From assembly GCA_036362985.1 (NCBI GenBank), contig JAYGXS010000005.1:11061373-11125372 (forward strand): a DNA stretch of 64,000 nucleotides, in the 5' to 3' direction. This DNA is from Ligula intestinalis (taxonomy: Eukaryota > Platyhelminthes > Cestoda > Diphyllobothriidea > Diphyllobothriidae). The notes under the pieces were generated by a model. The model had not been told where the DNA came from, did no database searches, and worked only from the letters and a program-made list of their open reading frames with translations. The translations under genes were made by a program, and so were the position numbers. Numbering within the stretch: the stretch's first letter is position 1; every line of letters starts with the position of its first letter. Of the stretch, positions 42,274 through 53,999 are shown piece after piece.

Positions 42274-44639
42274 TTGTCTGCACCGTTCTGTGCTCTGATT
42301 TGCTCCCGCGTGTGAGGAAAGAAAATTAATCGAGTTTTTTTTAATTTAAACCACCCTTGTAATTTTATGACCTGATAAGAATTTAATGAAAGCGTGCGCT
42401 CGCCAAAATTGTCTTCTGAAATATGCTGATTTCCCTCAAAATGAACACGCAAATGCGATTTGACGATGTATTGAAGGTCGAGACCACGAAGGATCCCGGG
42501 ATACACTTTGATAACGCAGTACATAAGCCACACCAGGCCATAACCACAACCGTACACGCGAAATGGTTTTGTAGTACGCCTAGGCGCAGGATTATTGTCG
42601 CGCCAGCCACCGTGCCTCCTCCTTACACAAGACGTCTGACAGACACCTACAGCAATCAGTCTCATGTGGTTTGGAAGGGGAAGAGAGCGTGACCGGTAAT
42701 GGGGAAGTCAGCCTCACAAAATATCAGCAACCATTTCTCAAAATAATAAATCTAAAGTGATTTAATCCTTTAGGACGTGCCCACAGACGAAATTTGGGAG
42801 GTTGCTACCTGACGAGCTAACTCTGCTTCTCTTAGGACTGAAGGTCACCCTTTCAATGGTGCTTCTTCAATTTGGCCATTAAGCTACTCCCAAGCAGTTG
42901 AGATGTGAGCGGCCTCTATGGTATCATAGTACTTTCTGCTGGGCGATGCGCACACGGACTGTTTAGTTATATCAGCTACTGCCACAAGCTCGCATTCAAA
43001 TGTATGGAGGCTCCTCTGCCCCAGAGCCATGGGCAAAGTTAAAGAAGAGAAATTTCGGTGGAGGCTGAGCAAGCCTGTCGGCCGAAAACATAATTCATGG
43101 CCTTTCTACCCTTTGAGGCAGGTGGTTGCCATTTGTCGGGAGCGGCCGCGTAACTGCCACATGTGTGCACCATCGTCTCTTGACGTCAAACTTCAGGCAC
43201 GCTGACCTGTGAAAAAGGACGGTCCGACTAAATTAAATATGCGGAACTGTTTGACTAGTGATGATGTAGGTTTATGTCGCTCTTTAGATAGAGATGGTGT
43301 CAGACCACGCCGACATAATTATGGCCAAAGCTGCACAGATTCGCGGCTTTATTTTTTATAATTGCTATGTTCCTGAAATACAAATAAAGACTTGATCGTA
43401 GGTTTTCGCTCTGCTCACTACAATACTGCTGCCCAATCTTCCATCTGATGAACGAATCTAGCCGTTCAAAAATTTAAGTGTCCAAATATATTCCATACAT
43501 GGACTGCTTAATCCGACATTTTCAGATATTTTTGCTCAACTAGATACCAATTAACGAAACTCAAATTTATTTGGGTCAGGAAATCGAAAGAAGGCTTTTG
43601 TCTCCTTCATTGCCTCCCCAAGCTTTCAGTCATATTCTCCGTCAGCCAGCCCTAAAACCTAAGCCATTAGGCAATTGTTATACCTTCTTCAGCATCCTCC
43701 TCATCTTTACGCTCTTTTTTTGCTTCCAGACGTAGCTTTTTTGGGGCAACTTACCAATTGAAATTAGGCCTTTAACTTGACTGCCTGTATTGAAGCAAAG
43801 ACTGCACATTTATCTTAGCATTGAAGGTATTAACCTTTTATTCTCTTCATCTTTCCCGAGCAGCTTTCGCTATGACTCAAGGGAAGAACCATTGGGAATT
43901 GAGGAGATCCTCTTGAAACTATGTTTCTCTGCCTCGTGTTCCCAGGTACCTAAATGTCTCCATAACCCCCCAGTCCTTCAAACGATGGAGGCCATATAGG
44001 CATACTCAGTCTAAACTGCTCCCTGTAGTTGGCTACTAACCATTCTTAGAATTCCATTTGGTCCCAAGATGTCGGGACCATACGTAAGCTGATGCTTCCT
44101 CGCGAGGTTTCATGTTTTGCACATAAGTGAACAATCAACACACTTAATTATCACATTTGGAACAGCTTCTGAATTTTAAGCCTACTCTTATTCTCGATTC
44201 GATTTTCCTTAGCAGTTTTTATCCCACGTGCATTGGACAATGGAGTCAAGTTGAATTCTGCCTCCATTTTCATTGAAGGGGATTTTTTGAACGCCAAATT
44301 TCTAGGTGACCATTAGTGCCAAATCTTGCCAAATCTTGCCCTGAAAGGACAATTTTTGCTGACTTTATTAGAAATTTGTACATTTATCTGGGCACACTAT
44401 CAAATTCTTTTTCTTACGAAACTGTTTTTGTACAGATAGTGCCTTCCTGCTGCAAACAAATATTAATTCAGAGTACAGATCATTACACAGCTGACAGACT
44501 TGGGCGGGCTGTTGGTGGTTGTAAAAGCAGGCGGGAGCTATAAATAATCAGGAGAAAGGAAACTTAACTTGACAGATGCCAAACATGACTACACTTATAA
44601 AAAATTGTACCCCAATGATGCATCAAGCCGAAATAATCT
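42274..44639. other. Unassigned DNA
   Basis: No domain-bearing frame, exon or repeat match was recognised. Frames at 42270-42692 overlap on both strands without support. Confidence 0.4.
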
Positions 44640-44765
44640 GCGCAATTGTGTTTGAGACGTAAAAGACGACTCGATCGCTGGAACAATATTTTTATTTGTC
44701 GCCGATTCATCTTCAGAGACATATTCGCAGATCAATACCAGAAATAATTTGTGTATGCACGGGGC
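44640..44765 (-). mobile_element. PLE 3'-end remnant with deleted hammerhead
   Basis: The minus strand has CTCTGAAGATGAATCGGCGAC and then directly AAATAAAAAT and GTTCCAGCGATCGA. The flanks match other PLE 3' ends, but the GAAA and cleavage boxes are missing. Confidence 0.45.
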
Positions 44766-44954
44766 TCCGCCATACAATTTAAACGCATAGAAAAAAATCG
44801 GTAAATGCCCTGAGTGTGTTTTGATTCATTGTGTCAGCCATGACAGTCTGGCCTTGCGGTGTTGTCCTGTGATGATGTAGTGGCTCGTCTGTTCTCCGAA
44901 CGGCGATTTCTTTTGGTCAAATTAAGTCTCAGCACCGAAAATGGATTGGGTTAA

Positions 44955-45310
44955 TTGGTGCATGCACGAAAAAATCTTCTCTTGCATTTTTTTATAGCAA
45001 ATTACGCGTTCTTTAAATTTTATTCTTAAACGAAGGGTTTCCTTTGGTTTTAAAAAACAGTTTCTTAATTGCCACATGATTGTTAAGCTACCGACTGCTA
45101 AAACTGAAAAAAAGTTTTACAAAATGAATGCTGTGATCATCCTGTTTAAGGAAACATACGTTCTTGCCTATGGCTTGAGGAAGTGGTCGCATAGATCTCA
45201 TAGAGTTTCGCAATAGACATGGATCATGCTGCATATATCAGTGGCAGCATTGATAAATTGATGGATACGATGTGTTATGAATGAACAATGCACAGCTGTA
45301 AAAAAACTTA
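44955..45310. mobile_element. Diverged, truncated foldback element
   Basis: The left-arm signature TATAGCAAATTACGCGTTC is followed by a centre (GGAAACATACGTTCTTGCCT, ACGATGTGTTATGAATGA) shared with 50740-51420 and, inverted, with the centre of copy 1. The right arm is not found. Confidence 0.6.
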
Positions 45311-45544
45311 AAACTCCGTTATGTCCTCGAGCCTTTCGAAGATACCTCGCAGGTGTTCGCAAAGTGACTAATATATATGCTTTCAAGGGGAAATATACAT
45401 ACCGCGGGACGCAGGTGTTATTTAACCAAATTGGCAAGTCCCATATGTACCCGCTTGCAGCCGTCAAAAAAAGCGGGTTCATAGCACAAAGGTAGACTCT
45501 TGCATCCGATGATCAAACGTCTCGGGTGATCTAGGACTGCGATT

Positions 45545-45710
45545 GGGTATGACTGACTGATGACGTCTAATAAGACAGAAAAAGCCACTCCCTTCTACCT
45601 TGCTTTTGCGGTCCCATCTTCATATGGAGTTGATCTGACATGTCATAGGGAGACCAAAGTAGCCATTTCTGGCTTGTTAGCCGTCATTAGACCCTCATGC
45701 CCCATCTCAG
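45545..45710. repeat. Inverted pair of SINE-tail sequences
   Basis: A minus-oriented CTGATGACG...AGACAGAAA string and a plus-oriented ATTTCTGGCTTGTTAGCCGTC string face each other. The same tail (TTCTGGCTxATTAGCCATCA) recurs at 47567-47592, 47739-47767, 49218-49250, 52677-52712 and near 49000 and 52995. Confidence 0.55.
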
Positions 45711-46099
45711 GAGTCGGAACAACCGTGATTTTAGTTTAACACTCATTTGAAGCATTTTTTCCATGTACAAATTTGAAAAATGCGTATGTGGCAGAATTTA
45801 ATGGAACCATGCATTTTGCGAGCGCTTATCAGCTGCATCCACTCGCTGCATAAACTGAGTAACGAATGAGAAAATACAGAATTGAATTCATACAGAAAAA
45901 TCGATACAAAAGCATCACTGGTCCCGGATATGGGTTTTATATATGGGTTTTTTATATGGGTTTTTTATACTTGTCGATAAACTGAGCTGGGTTACCACGC
46001 TTGAGTAGAGTTTCCTTTAGGCTGGCAATTTCTGCATTAAATGTATCGTTTGTGCAGATTTTGTTAGTCCTCTGGAGAGGGTGCAAACTAAGTTATGTT
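45711..46099. other. Unassigned DNA
   Basis: A TATATGGGTTTTT motif is repeated three times near 45935-45970; nothing else is recognised. Confidence 0.4.
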
Positions 46100-46184
46100 T
46101 TCGAATGCGAGAAAATACTCGTATTCCAGGAATTTCTATTGGTAAAGGAGACATATGGTCGAACACTGGAACAAAATTTATTTT

Positions 46185-46235
46185 CGCCTGAGCTTTCGAG
46201 CTCTTACAAGAGCCCATCGTCAGAGGTGGAGAAAC
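46185..46235 (-). ncRNA. Hammerhead ribozyme motif, intact core
   Basis: The minus strand reads CTGACGA (46223-46217), an extra U, stem II GGGCTC/GAGCTC (six pairs, one G-U) with loop TTGTAA, GAAA, then GCTC (46197-46190) with predicted cleavage after the final C. AGCU is self-complementary for dimer stem III. CCU before the core pairs with AGG after the site. Confidence 0.72.
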
Positions 46236-46539
46236 AGCAACAAATGTGGAGCTACTTGGGGCGTGTGTACAATAACTAAAATTTTGAACATGTAGAAAAT
46301 CAATAATTGTGTGTGCTGCCGACTTGCCACTGAGGGCTGTGCTAGCCAGTGCCAGAAGCAAGACCGACAAGTTGTGTGGAAATATTTACAGAAATAGAAT
46401 CTTCAACAAAACAAGTAATAGTTATGGTGGGAGGGATGAGAAATTAAAAAGTCATAGGAGAAGGGAAGGAGGATGAGAAACGAGGGAATTATGTAGGCTT
46501 GGGCGCCAAATGGCCACGTTAGCATCGAAAGTGGGATGA

Positions 46540-47127
46540 TTATGGAGGATTCTGGGCCAATTGATTACGGCGGGCGTCTGGATGTGATCGTTTGCAGTAG
46601 CGTAAGGCCCTGTACGCTGGCGCCAATTCGACACATCTGTTGACCGAATTCTCATCCGTGGACCAGGCTTCGATAAATGCTCTGCTCGTCTTGTTTCCCG
46701 CGTGGGCGATTACCTTGACGGCAGCGAAGTTGAACTCATGGCCTGTTTCGTAGGCGTGAGTTGCAACTTGTGATGATTCGTCGCCTAGTCGTACGGCCTG
46801 CTTGTGTTCACGTATACGCGATCCGAGCATGCGTTCCGTTTGACCTGCATAATTACAGGGACAGTTTAGGCATGGGATGCGATATACTACACCAGATTGT
46901 TCATTCTGTGTAAGCCGGTCTTTTATTTTCATCACTCTGCTGCGCATTGTAGCTTTGGGTCTGTGTGCAATTCCAACACCTAGCCCCGCAGCGATGCGCT
47001 CAGTCGCTTCTGAGACGTCTTTTATGTATGGCAGAGCGTGCCATATCTTCGGTGGTTCTTCTGTTTGGGTCCTGCGGGGCCGAACGCATAGGCATCGGTT
47101 TATAAATGCATTTATAAACTGTCTCAC
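46540..47127 (-). CDS. PLE GIY-YIG endonuclease domain, open, 5' truncated
   Basis: A 195-codon frame without stops. Residues ~60-100 carry GLGVGIAHRPKATMRSRVMK and the linker RLTQNEQSG. The GIY-YIG core follows: VVYRIPCLNCPCNYAGQT, RMLGSRIREHKQAV, THAYETGHEFNF, TSRAFIEAWSTDENSVNR, APAYRALR. CxxC and His residues fit the Cys-bearing GIY-YIG type of Penelope elements, which nicks target DNA for retrotransposition. The true protein start lies in the lost RT region, so the ATG is arbitrary. Confidence 0.7.
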   Translation of the reverse strand: MRQFINAFINRCLCVRPRRTQTEEPPKIWHALPYIKDVSEATERIAAGLGVGIAHRPKATMRSRVMKIKDRLTQNEQSGVVYRIPCLNCPCNYAGQTERMLGSRIREHKQAVRLGDESSQVATHAYETGHEFNFAAVKVIAHAGNKTSRAFIEAWSTDENSVNRCVELAPAYRALRYCKRSHPDARRNQLAQNPP

Positions 47128-47160
47128 AGTGTATATGAAGAGAATCTTCTGCGTTTAAAT

Positions 47161-47775
47161 TCCCTACTTTATTGATTGCCCCTTGGCCAATTCTTGTGGC
47201 CTTTATGTTTTTGTATCGATTTTTCTGTATGAATTCAATTCTTCATCTTCTCATTCGATACTCAGTTTATGCAGCGGGTGGATGCAGCTGATGAGCGCTA
47301 GCAAAATTTATGGTTCCACTAAATTCTGCTACATACGCATTCTTCAAATTAACTCTCAGTCATTGCACCACGGGCACATTGATTTGTCGGGTGTGATCGT
47401 AAATATAATTAAACTGGGGTGTTAATCCGATCCATCTGAATGGAGCCTATACTTGTCCCGCATGTGTCTTGAGGCTCATAACTGAGCGATATCAGGCTGC
47501 CACTTAGCGACCTCAGGTATATGATGGGGTGGATCCGACAAAGACAAGGGAGACTAAAATAACGATTTCTGGATGTTAGCCATCATCAGCCAATTAGAGA
47601 AACAGTTCTTTGGGATTCCAAAGGAAGTATTATTCTTCTCCTTTAAATATTTTGGGATACCCGTATTTCAAAACACATTTATATATATATACATATATAT
47701 GCAGAGAGGCATAACCAACATATACAAGGGAGACAAGGCTGTCCATTTCTAGTTTATTAGCCAAGGGTTTACAAT
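47161..47775. repeat. Unassigned DNA ending in two SINE-tail copies
   Basis: Two plus-oriented tails (47567-47592 and 47739-47767) each follow an ACAAGGGAGAC string. A (TA)-rich microsatellite lies near 47680-47700. No exon is recognised. Confidence 0.45.
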
Positions 47776-48293
47776 TTAACTAAAAAATGTCTGTGCAGTG
47801 CAGTCTGTACTCAAAGACGGTGAGATTTTTACATAAATTTTGTGCTTAGGAATTACTTCTAAGGAGTAATCAATGGTACTGTTAAGAATAAATTGTTCTG
47901 ACTGAAATGACGAAGCCAGTACAGATTTCATCGTGAGATGTTTTTCAAAGATAGTATTAAACATCTTAGCCTGGCCAACGTGTTCGAAAACAAAGCTTTT
48001 ATCTTCATTAAGTAATAAGAGGATTTCATGACCGCGTGTTGTATGCAGGAAGCCGCGACTAGTAAGTTCAATCGGATGAAAACTGTGAGAGGTATACTGA
48101 GATTTAAACACGGATACTTCGTAAAAGGAAAATGCGTTTTAATGCAATGCAAAATATGCAGTGGCTCAGTAGTATTACACATATCAGAGCTTCGTACCTG
48201 AATAGATAGCTCTTCTCCAACCGGGTCTTTTTTGAGTAGCAGCATGGACTTTTGAATGCAGGTATTCCCTTTTATGCAAACATCCTTTAACAT
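47776..48293 (-). pseudogene. Degenerate unknown coding repeat, left copy
   Basis: Two overlapping minus frames (48293 downward, then 48111-47776) encode EPLHILHCIKTHFPF, IELTSRGFLHTTRGHE, NEDKSFVFEHVGQAKMF, FEKHLTMKSVLAS and STIDYSLEVIP. The plus-strand copy at 54000-54540 conserves the pattern (EPLHNLYYIKTPFLF, NEDTSFILEDFDQSEMF, FEKHILVKSG, RTIDFSLELIP). Conservation at protein level over scrambled frames suggests descent from a real coding sequence. The family is not recognised. Confidence 0.45.
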
Positions 48294-49565
48294 CCAACTT
48301 CAGTAGAATAAGGCTGCAAGAATCTAAGCTACAAAGGTACATTGACAGCCGTTAGCATAAACAAATATGACGCAGTTTTCTCACCCAGTCAGAATCCACC
48401 GATTCTGAAATTAAAATCGACAGGCATTTATAAGGAAGAAAGCGGGTTTATGAAAAGGAACTCTCCTACGATTTGCAACAGTCATTTTCCTGTTTTGTGT
48501 TAAATTATCGAACATTCCTGGAAGAAATAATTTCGAAAACTGCATTAAATGAACCTCATCTCGACGGGTTCTTACTATTCATAAGTGAACATTAAAATAT
48601 CGTTCGGTTACTATTTTGGTTCAGTCGGCGAACGCATGGGCTACAAATTTTCCACTTCTTCGAGAAATGTTAAATGCCATAAAAACATATAAAAGGGCTA
48701 ATAATTTGTCAAGATATACAACGAAGTTAAGCTGCACTGCCTTGGATATTCCAACGAGAGGGAGAGTCAAAAGTAATCAAGTTTTGCAAAACAATCAGGT
48801 ATAGCCCATCCATCATATAAATATTACTACTTATAACATTATATCACTTGGCAAGTACTATTTAGTAACAACGAGGTAACGAGTCCATGACTCAACTGGT
48901 GGGGCGGTGGACTTCTCAACACTGAATGGCGAAAATATGCGGGTTCCAGGCTCAAGTTACACAAATCTTGGTTTCTGTATGACGAGCTGACAATGACTAA
49001 TACGCCAGAAACAAGAATTCCGGCTTCGCATTACTTTTTTATTTATATTCCTCTGTGTATACTATTAGCCATTGGTAAACGGGAAAAGAGAGGGTCATAC
49101 CTTGTCGGTGAGCGCCATACAATTGACATTGATATAGAGTTATAGTGGTAGATTTCTAGTAAACAGGCCGTGGGCTCTAACGCTGGGTGTTGCGCTGCCT
49201 AGGGACAGGTATATCTGGCTGATGACGAATAATGAACCAGAAATGGCCATCCCAGTCGCTCTCATCCTTCTGTATATATCACTTATCATTCGGTGACTGC
49301 CTGTGTGGACACAAGAGTACGCGTAGGTTCCGCAAGCACTTATGGTCTTACGACCTGTCGCCCCGGATACTGACGTATGCTTTGATGTTTGAAAGAATTG
49401 GACTTATGTGAGCGGTTGGTGCTTGCTATTTTGCTCAAAATCGTTCTTAAGGATCGAAACTGGTTCACTATTCAACACTTGCTGATGCAAACCGCTCTAG
49501 GGCATAGCAGACATTATTCACCGCGTCAGTTTTCTAGACTGTCGGACCAGTAGCTGCGGTCTGAC
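47776..49565 (-). repeat. Left arm of a 6.8-kb imperfect inverted repeat
   Basis: Reverse-complement blocks pair with the right arm: 47776-48420 with 53900-54540, 48427-49015 with 52980-53580, 49200-49290 with 52610-52720, and 49290-49565 with 52320-52610. Long words such as TTCATAAGTGAACATTAAAA are shared exactly. The arm includes SINE-like sequence at 48880-49015. Confidence 0.8.
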
Positions 49566-50739
49566 AGGTAAAAGGACTAGAATTTATCCAAAAGCGGGCT
49601 GTCGCCCGTAGGATGGGGTCTTTAATCGTTCTTTTAAGAAATTTATGTTATTCCAGCAAAAGGGGGTTAAGCATTTAAGTTTATGAACTTGATTTTATAG
49701 CCACAAGCTAAAGCCTACGGTTATTTACTGTCGCAAATGACAGATCCACAAATTTTAAGTTTCCCTTCTTAACCGCATCATTTTAGCTTAATGGAGAACT
49801 CCCTTGCTGTGGGTAGCATTCAGAGCAGTCAGTTTGTCTGCCACCTGGACGGAGATTACACCCATAGGCGGTCTCCCGCCCTCTTCCGCCCAAATTGGCG
49901 TCACTTTACGCACTCAAAAACATGTTAAAAACAAATACTCCACATCTCTGTCCTTAGATATCGTAATCGCGGAGGCTAGCCAAGGGTGGTTCGGAGCCGA
50001 AAAAGGGTGTGTAATTTGTTAAATACACAGTATTTCCTACTCAGTGTACACAGACACGTCAAGCTCACATTTTTAGGAATACGCATTAGGCGTACTCTCG
50101 AACCAAACTACTACGAGCCCGCTGACCTCGTAAACGTCACACGCCCCAACTCCACCAAGTAGGTTGCCTACTGTTTACGTTATGACCATTCTGCCGTCGA
50201 GACGGCACGCAAAAAGGAGCCGTGTGAGAGGCCTCGTTGGGGTGTTGGCCCGGCTAGGAATGTGGTGTACTCCTTATGTCAAAGTTTAAGAGACATCTGA
50301 TGCTAACAAGAATGTTAAAAATGAGGTGGGTAAATAGTCAAGCGGGTTGAATGGGCAGGACGGGGGCCGCGCCAATTTTCAGTACTTACGCAGCGGACAT
50401 TAAGTTAATGAGAATTTTAAGGTGGCATCATTTGTTACCACCCTCGCAGTAGATACCAAGCATGCCTAGGTGGAGACATTAGTTTCCGATTTTAAAGTAG
50501 AGTACTTTGCTTGATTAGTGGTATCACATGAAGATAAGGGATACTTCAATATCAATTTAGGGATGGCGGATATAATGTGAACAGACGTATTCCAAGTGAC
50601 AGTTCAGAAGGAATGGGAGAAGCCTGGCGTTTCAGGTTCGCATTCAAACATGGTGCAGCCTCATCTCAATTTATTTCCGGCACGCATGATGCAGGCTTTT
50701 TAAAGAGCTTTCTCTTCACCACATACAAAATGTGTATTC

Positions 50740-51420
50740 TTTAAAAAGCGGTTACTTAAAGGGTATGCAGTTAAGTAATTCATCTTCACTTCCCTTATAA
50801 ATTCAGATAAATTTTGTAGAAAACATGCACGAAAGTATAGTTTCTTGTGCTTGTTTGCTAGCAAATTCCCCCTTTTAAATTGTAAACTTAAAGATAGGGT
50901 ATTTTTCTATTTTAAAAAGGCTTCTAAATTGCCGAATACTTTTGAAACCTACTGACCATTACACTTCCAAACTGTGTGCTGCGTACATCCTATGTACCTT
51001 GTTCCGTCATATAGTTCTCATAAAATTTACCATTATGAGTGGATAATGCTGTATGCATTAAAGGCAATATCAATGACCTGATCAATACGATGTGTTATAA
51101 ATGACCATTTCACAGTCGTAAAAAGCTTAAAATCAGAAGGATTTATTAAACCGAAATGCACGCTTCCTTTAAATATAAAATTTCAAGAAGGCATGGTTTG
51201 CTTCGAAACGTGTGCAAGCTAGAATATTTTGTGAATGTTTTCTATAAAACATATTTGAATTTATAAGGCCAGCGAAAATAAATGACTTGAATGCATACTT
51301 CTTAAGCAACCATTTTGCAGAAAATGCTTTTTGTAAGCGGTCACGATGAAAGTTTTTATAGAAGCCCGCATTTTGTATGACATGCAGGCCTACTGAACAT
51401 TGAGTCCCATTACTGTTTAC
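50740..51420. mobile_element. Diverged foldback element
   Basis: The left arm (CTTATAAATTCAGATAAATT, TGCTAGCAAATTCCCCCTTT) and right arm (AAACGTGTGCAAGC, ACATATTTGAATTTATAAGG) flank a centre with ACGATGTGTTATAAATGACC, which matches 44955-45310. Confidence 0.65.
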
Positions 51421-51844
51421 CATCGTTAATAATATTGAAATTCCATATAACTGACAGGATACTCCTCAAAATTTAAATATTTTCATTAATTTGGTGGCTT
51501 TACTAGCGAAAAGCCTGTTCTTCCCTTCGGGGGTTAACACTTATTTTGTTTTAACAATATAACTTGAAGGAGTTGTTGAAGATTAAACCGCCTTTTACAC
51601 GACAGTATATTCAATGAATAAAATTATACTGCGAAGTAGCTTTTATCACAAAATGATCTGATGTCCAGTGGACTCTCTACCTCATGATATTTCGAACATT
51701 ATTATGGATTTTGCGTCTGATTCGCAAATATTACGTTGTTCGTGTGGCTTATTGACAATCCAGTCAATCCAGTCAGTCTTAACGAACGTCCTTCTATTGC
51801 CTGCAAATCTTCACTACATAATGACCCATTAAGTAGCATATCTT

Positions 51845-52030
51845 TTCTCATTTATCTAGGATGCTGTTATAAGTTCAAATAAATTTTATAGTAGAATTCC
51901 ACCAAATTCTTTCTTCTGATACACGTAGTGGAGTAAATTACTTCTACTTCAAAATTTATTTTTGAAAGAAGTGGTTTGAACAAACTTTCTAAATTGTCGA
52001 ATACCCTCCCTTCTAGTAAACGTAGCCTTA
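51845..52030. mobile_element. Partial foldback-like arm
   Basis: TTCAAATAAATTTTATAG through AAATTTATTTTTGAAAGAAG and TCTAAATTGTCGAATACC follows the order of the foldback left arm. It is strongly diverged. Confidence 0.4.
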
Positions 52031-53587
52031 TTTAGGCTCAAATGGAGATTTGCATTAGAGGCATAAGATATAGGTTTTAAATAAGGTTTTTGCGGTTTGG
52101 TGTCATCGCTGCAATTAGAATGTGGAAATGTTTATCCCGTGGACAATGCAATAAAATTGCCTGTCATGCAGGAAGTAATTACTTCAATGTTCAACTGAAA
52201 TTACTTATTTATACGGAAGGTTCTGATAGGCTCACATGGCTGCACATGGCGTCTTGCGGTCGTACGTCTCTCTGATCTATGGCCAAACTAGGCTCGTGCA
52301 GACTTTTTCTTCGCAATTTGGTCTGTCGGGTCGCAGCAACTGGCCAGACCATCTAGACAGTTGACGCATAAAAGATGTCTAGGGTGTCCTTTAGCGTTAC
52401 TGATCGCTTGGGTTGCATCAGCGGATAGTGAACTCCGGTCAATTCTTAAGGACCAGGTTGAGTACAAGAGCAAGCACTGCCCGATCATATGTGTGAGATT
52501 GCGTCCTGGCATTGTTTCAACACATGAAAGAATACGGCAGTATCCAAGGCGAGATTCTGTGAGAGAGTAAGTTCTCACGAAATCTACGCGCTCTTTTGTG
52601 TCCCCACAGGCATTCACACAATGATTAGTAATATATGCAGAAAGATGGTAGCAACAAAGACAAGCGAGCATTGGATGGTAATTTCTGGCTCATTAGCCAT
52701 CATCAGACAGGCTTACCCAACCCTAGTTGGTGCAAAACACGAGGTTCGAATCCGAGACCTCCTGACTAGATATTCAACATTCTTAATAACTGTACCAGGA
52801 CTTCGTTTTCCCACCGGTTTCGATCGGGTATATATATGTTTGTTGATTGGCGTTATGCGACAAGTGAGAGCACTCGCTTGTTCCGTTTTGTCTTGAGGCT
52901 CACGTGGAGAGCTGCCTGCAACTACGCAATTGCCAATAGTACAGACAGAACATTAATAGCAACGACAGGTGAACCTGTAATTTTTGTTTCTGGCGTATTA
53001 GTCATTGTCAGCTCGTCATACAGAAACCAAGGTTTGTGGAACTTGAGCCTGTAACCCGCATATTTTCGCCATTCAGTGTTGAGAAGTCCACCGCCCCACC
53101 AGTTGAGTCATGGACTCGTTACCTCGTTGTTACTAAATAGTACTTGCCAAGTGATATAATGTTATAAGTAGTAATATTTATATGATGGATGGGCTATACC
53201 TGATTGTTTTGCAAAACTTGATTACTTTTGACTCTCCCTCTCGTTGGAATATCCAAGGCAGTGCAGATTTACTTCGTCTTATACCTTGACAAATTATTAG
53301 CCCTTTTACATGTTTTATGGCATTTATCATTTCTCGAAGATGTGGAAAATTTGTAGCTCATGCGTTCGCTGACTGAACCAAAATAGTAACCGAACGCTAT
53401 TTTAATGTTCACTTATGAATAGTTAGAACCCGTCGAGAGGTAGTTCACTTGATGCAGTTTTCGAAACAATTTTTTCCAACAGCGGTGGAGAGTCTAACAC
53501 AGGGCGGAACAAATTCTCTTGCAAATTGTAAGGGAGCTCCTTTTCATACATGCGCTTCCTTCCTTATAAACTTCTGATGATTAGTTT

Positions 53588-53899
53588 TGTTTGGGCAGGC
53601 AGATTACTGTTACGGGGATTCAGAGCTTACGACCGAAAGCGCACAGTAGTTGAGTCATGCTTGCACGACGGCCGCGCCCACCTCGAGTACACGTGCAGTA
53701 GAGGCATTCCAGAAACGTCCCCCGGGGCCGCAAGGTGGGAAATTAAGAAGCAGTGTGCAGCCCAGGACCCCCGTTGCATGCTATAGGCCAGGATTATTCT
53801 AGAGGGACCTGAACCTTATAAAAAGTCTATAATGGACAAGCTAAAGCACTACTGAACTGGCTCTTTGCCTTCTTTCTGTCTACTCCTCGGGATATAACA
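53588..53899 (+). mobile_element. Possible solo LTR-like insertion in the right arm
   Basis: The 312-bp segment absent from the left arm starts TGTTTGGGC and ends ATATAACA (TG...CA ends), with TATAAAAAG internally. It is followed by AGTGGCGAC, which resembles an LTR-element primer-binding site. The 5-bp flanks (AGTTT, AGTGG) do not match, so a deletion in the left arm is equally possible. Confidence 0.3.
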
Positions 53900-53999
53900 A
53901 GTGGCGACATGGGTGAATTGGTGGATTCCCTACGTTGTAGTAGCCTGGGAGAGTATACTGAGTCATATGTGCTTAAGCCAACGACTCTCGATGTAGCTT

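Larger units (their letters stand above)
46100..47160 (-). mobile_element. Penelope-like element 3' part with intact GIY-YIG frame and hammerhead
   Basis: The element reads on the minus strand: GIY-YIG coding region, a ~300-bp untranslated stretch, a hammerhead, then CCTGGAATACGAGTATTTTC as a shared 3' end. It is closely related to 13760-14600. The RT part is missing, as is usual for 5'-truncated insertions. Coding continuity suggests it is the youngest PLE copy here. Confidence 0.8.
49566..52319. other. Spacer of the large inverted repeat
   Basis: It holds a diverged foldback element (50740-51420), a partial arm (51845-52030) and unassigned DNA (49566-50739) including a frame at 49804-50022 without homology clues. 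Confidence 0.5.

Noticed and set aside
52288..52671. 127-codon minus-strand frame
   Set aside because: It lies in the inverted-repeat arm; its counterpart (49290-49565) does not keep the frame and no domain is visible.
52743..52753. Perfect tRNA B box, possible tRNA gene
   Set aside because: Flanking bases do not form T-arm or acceptor stems, and the sequence matches SINE copies elsewhere in the window.
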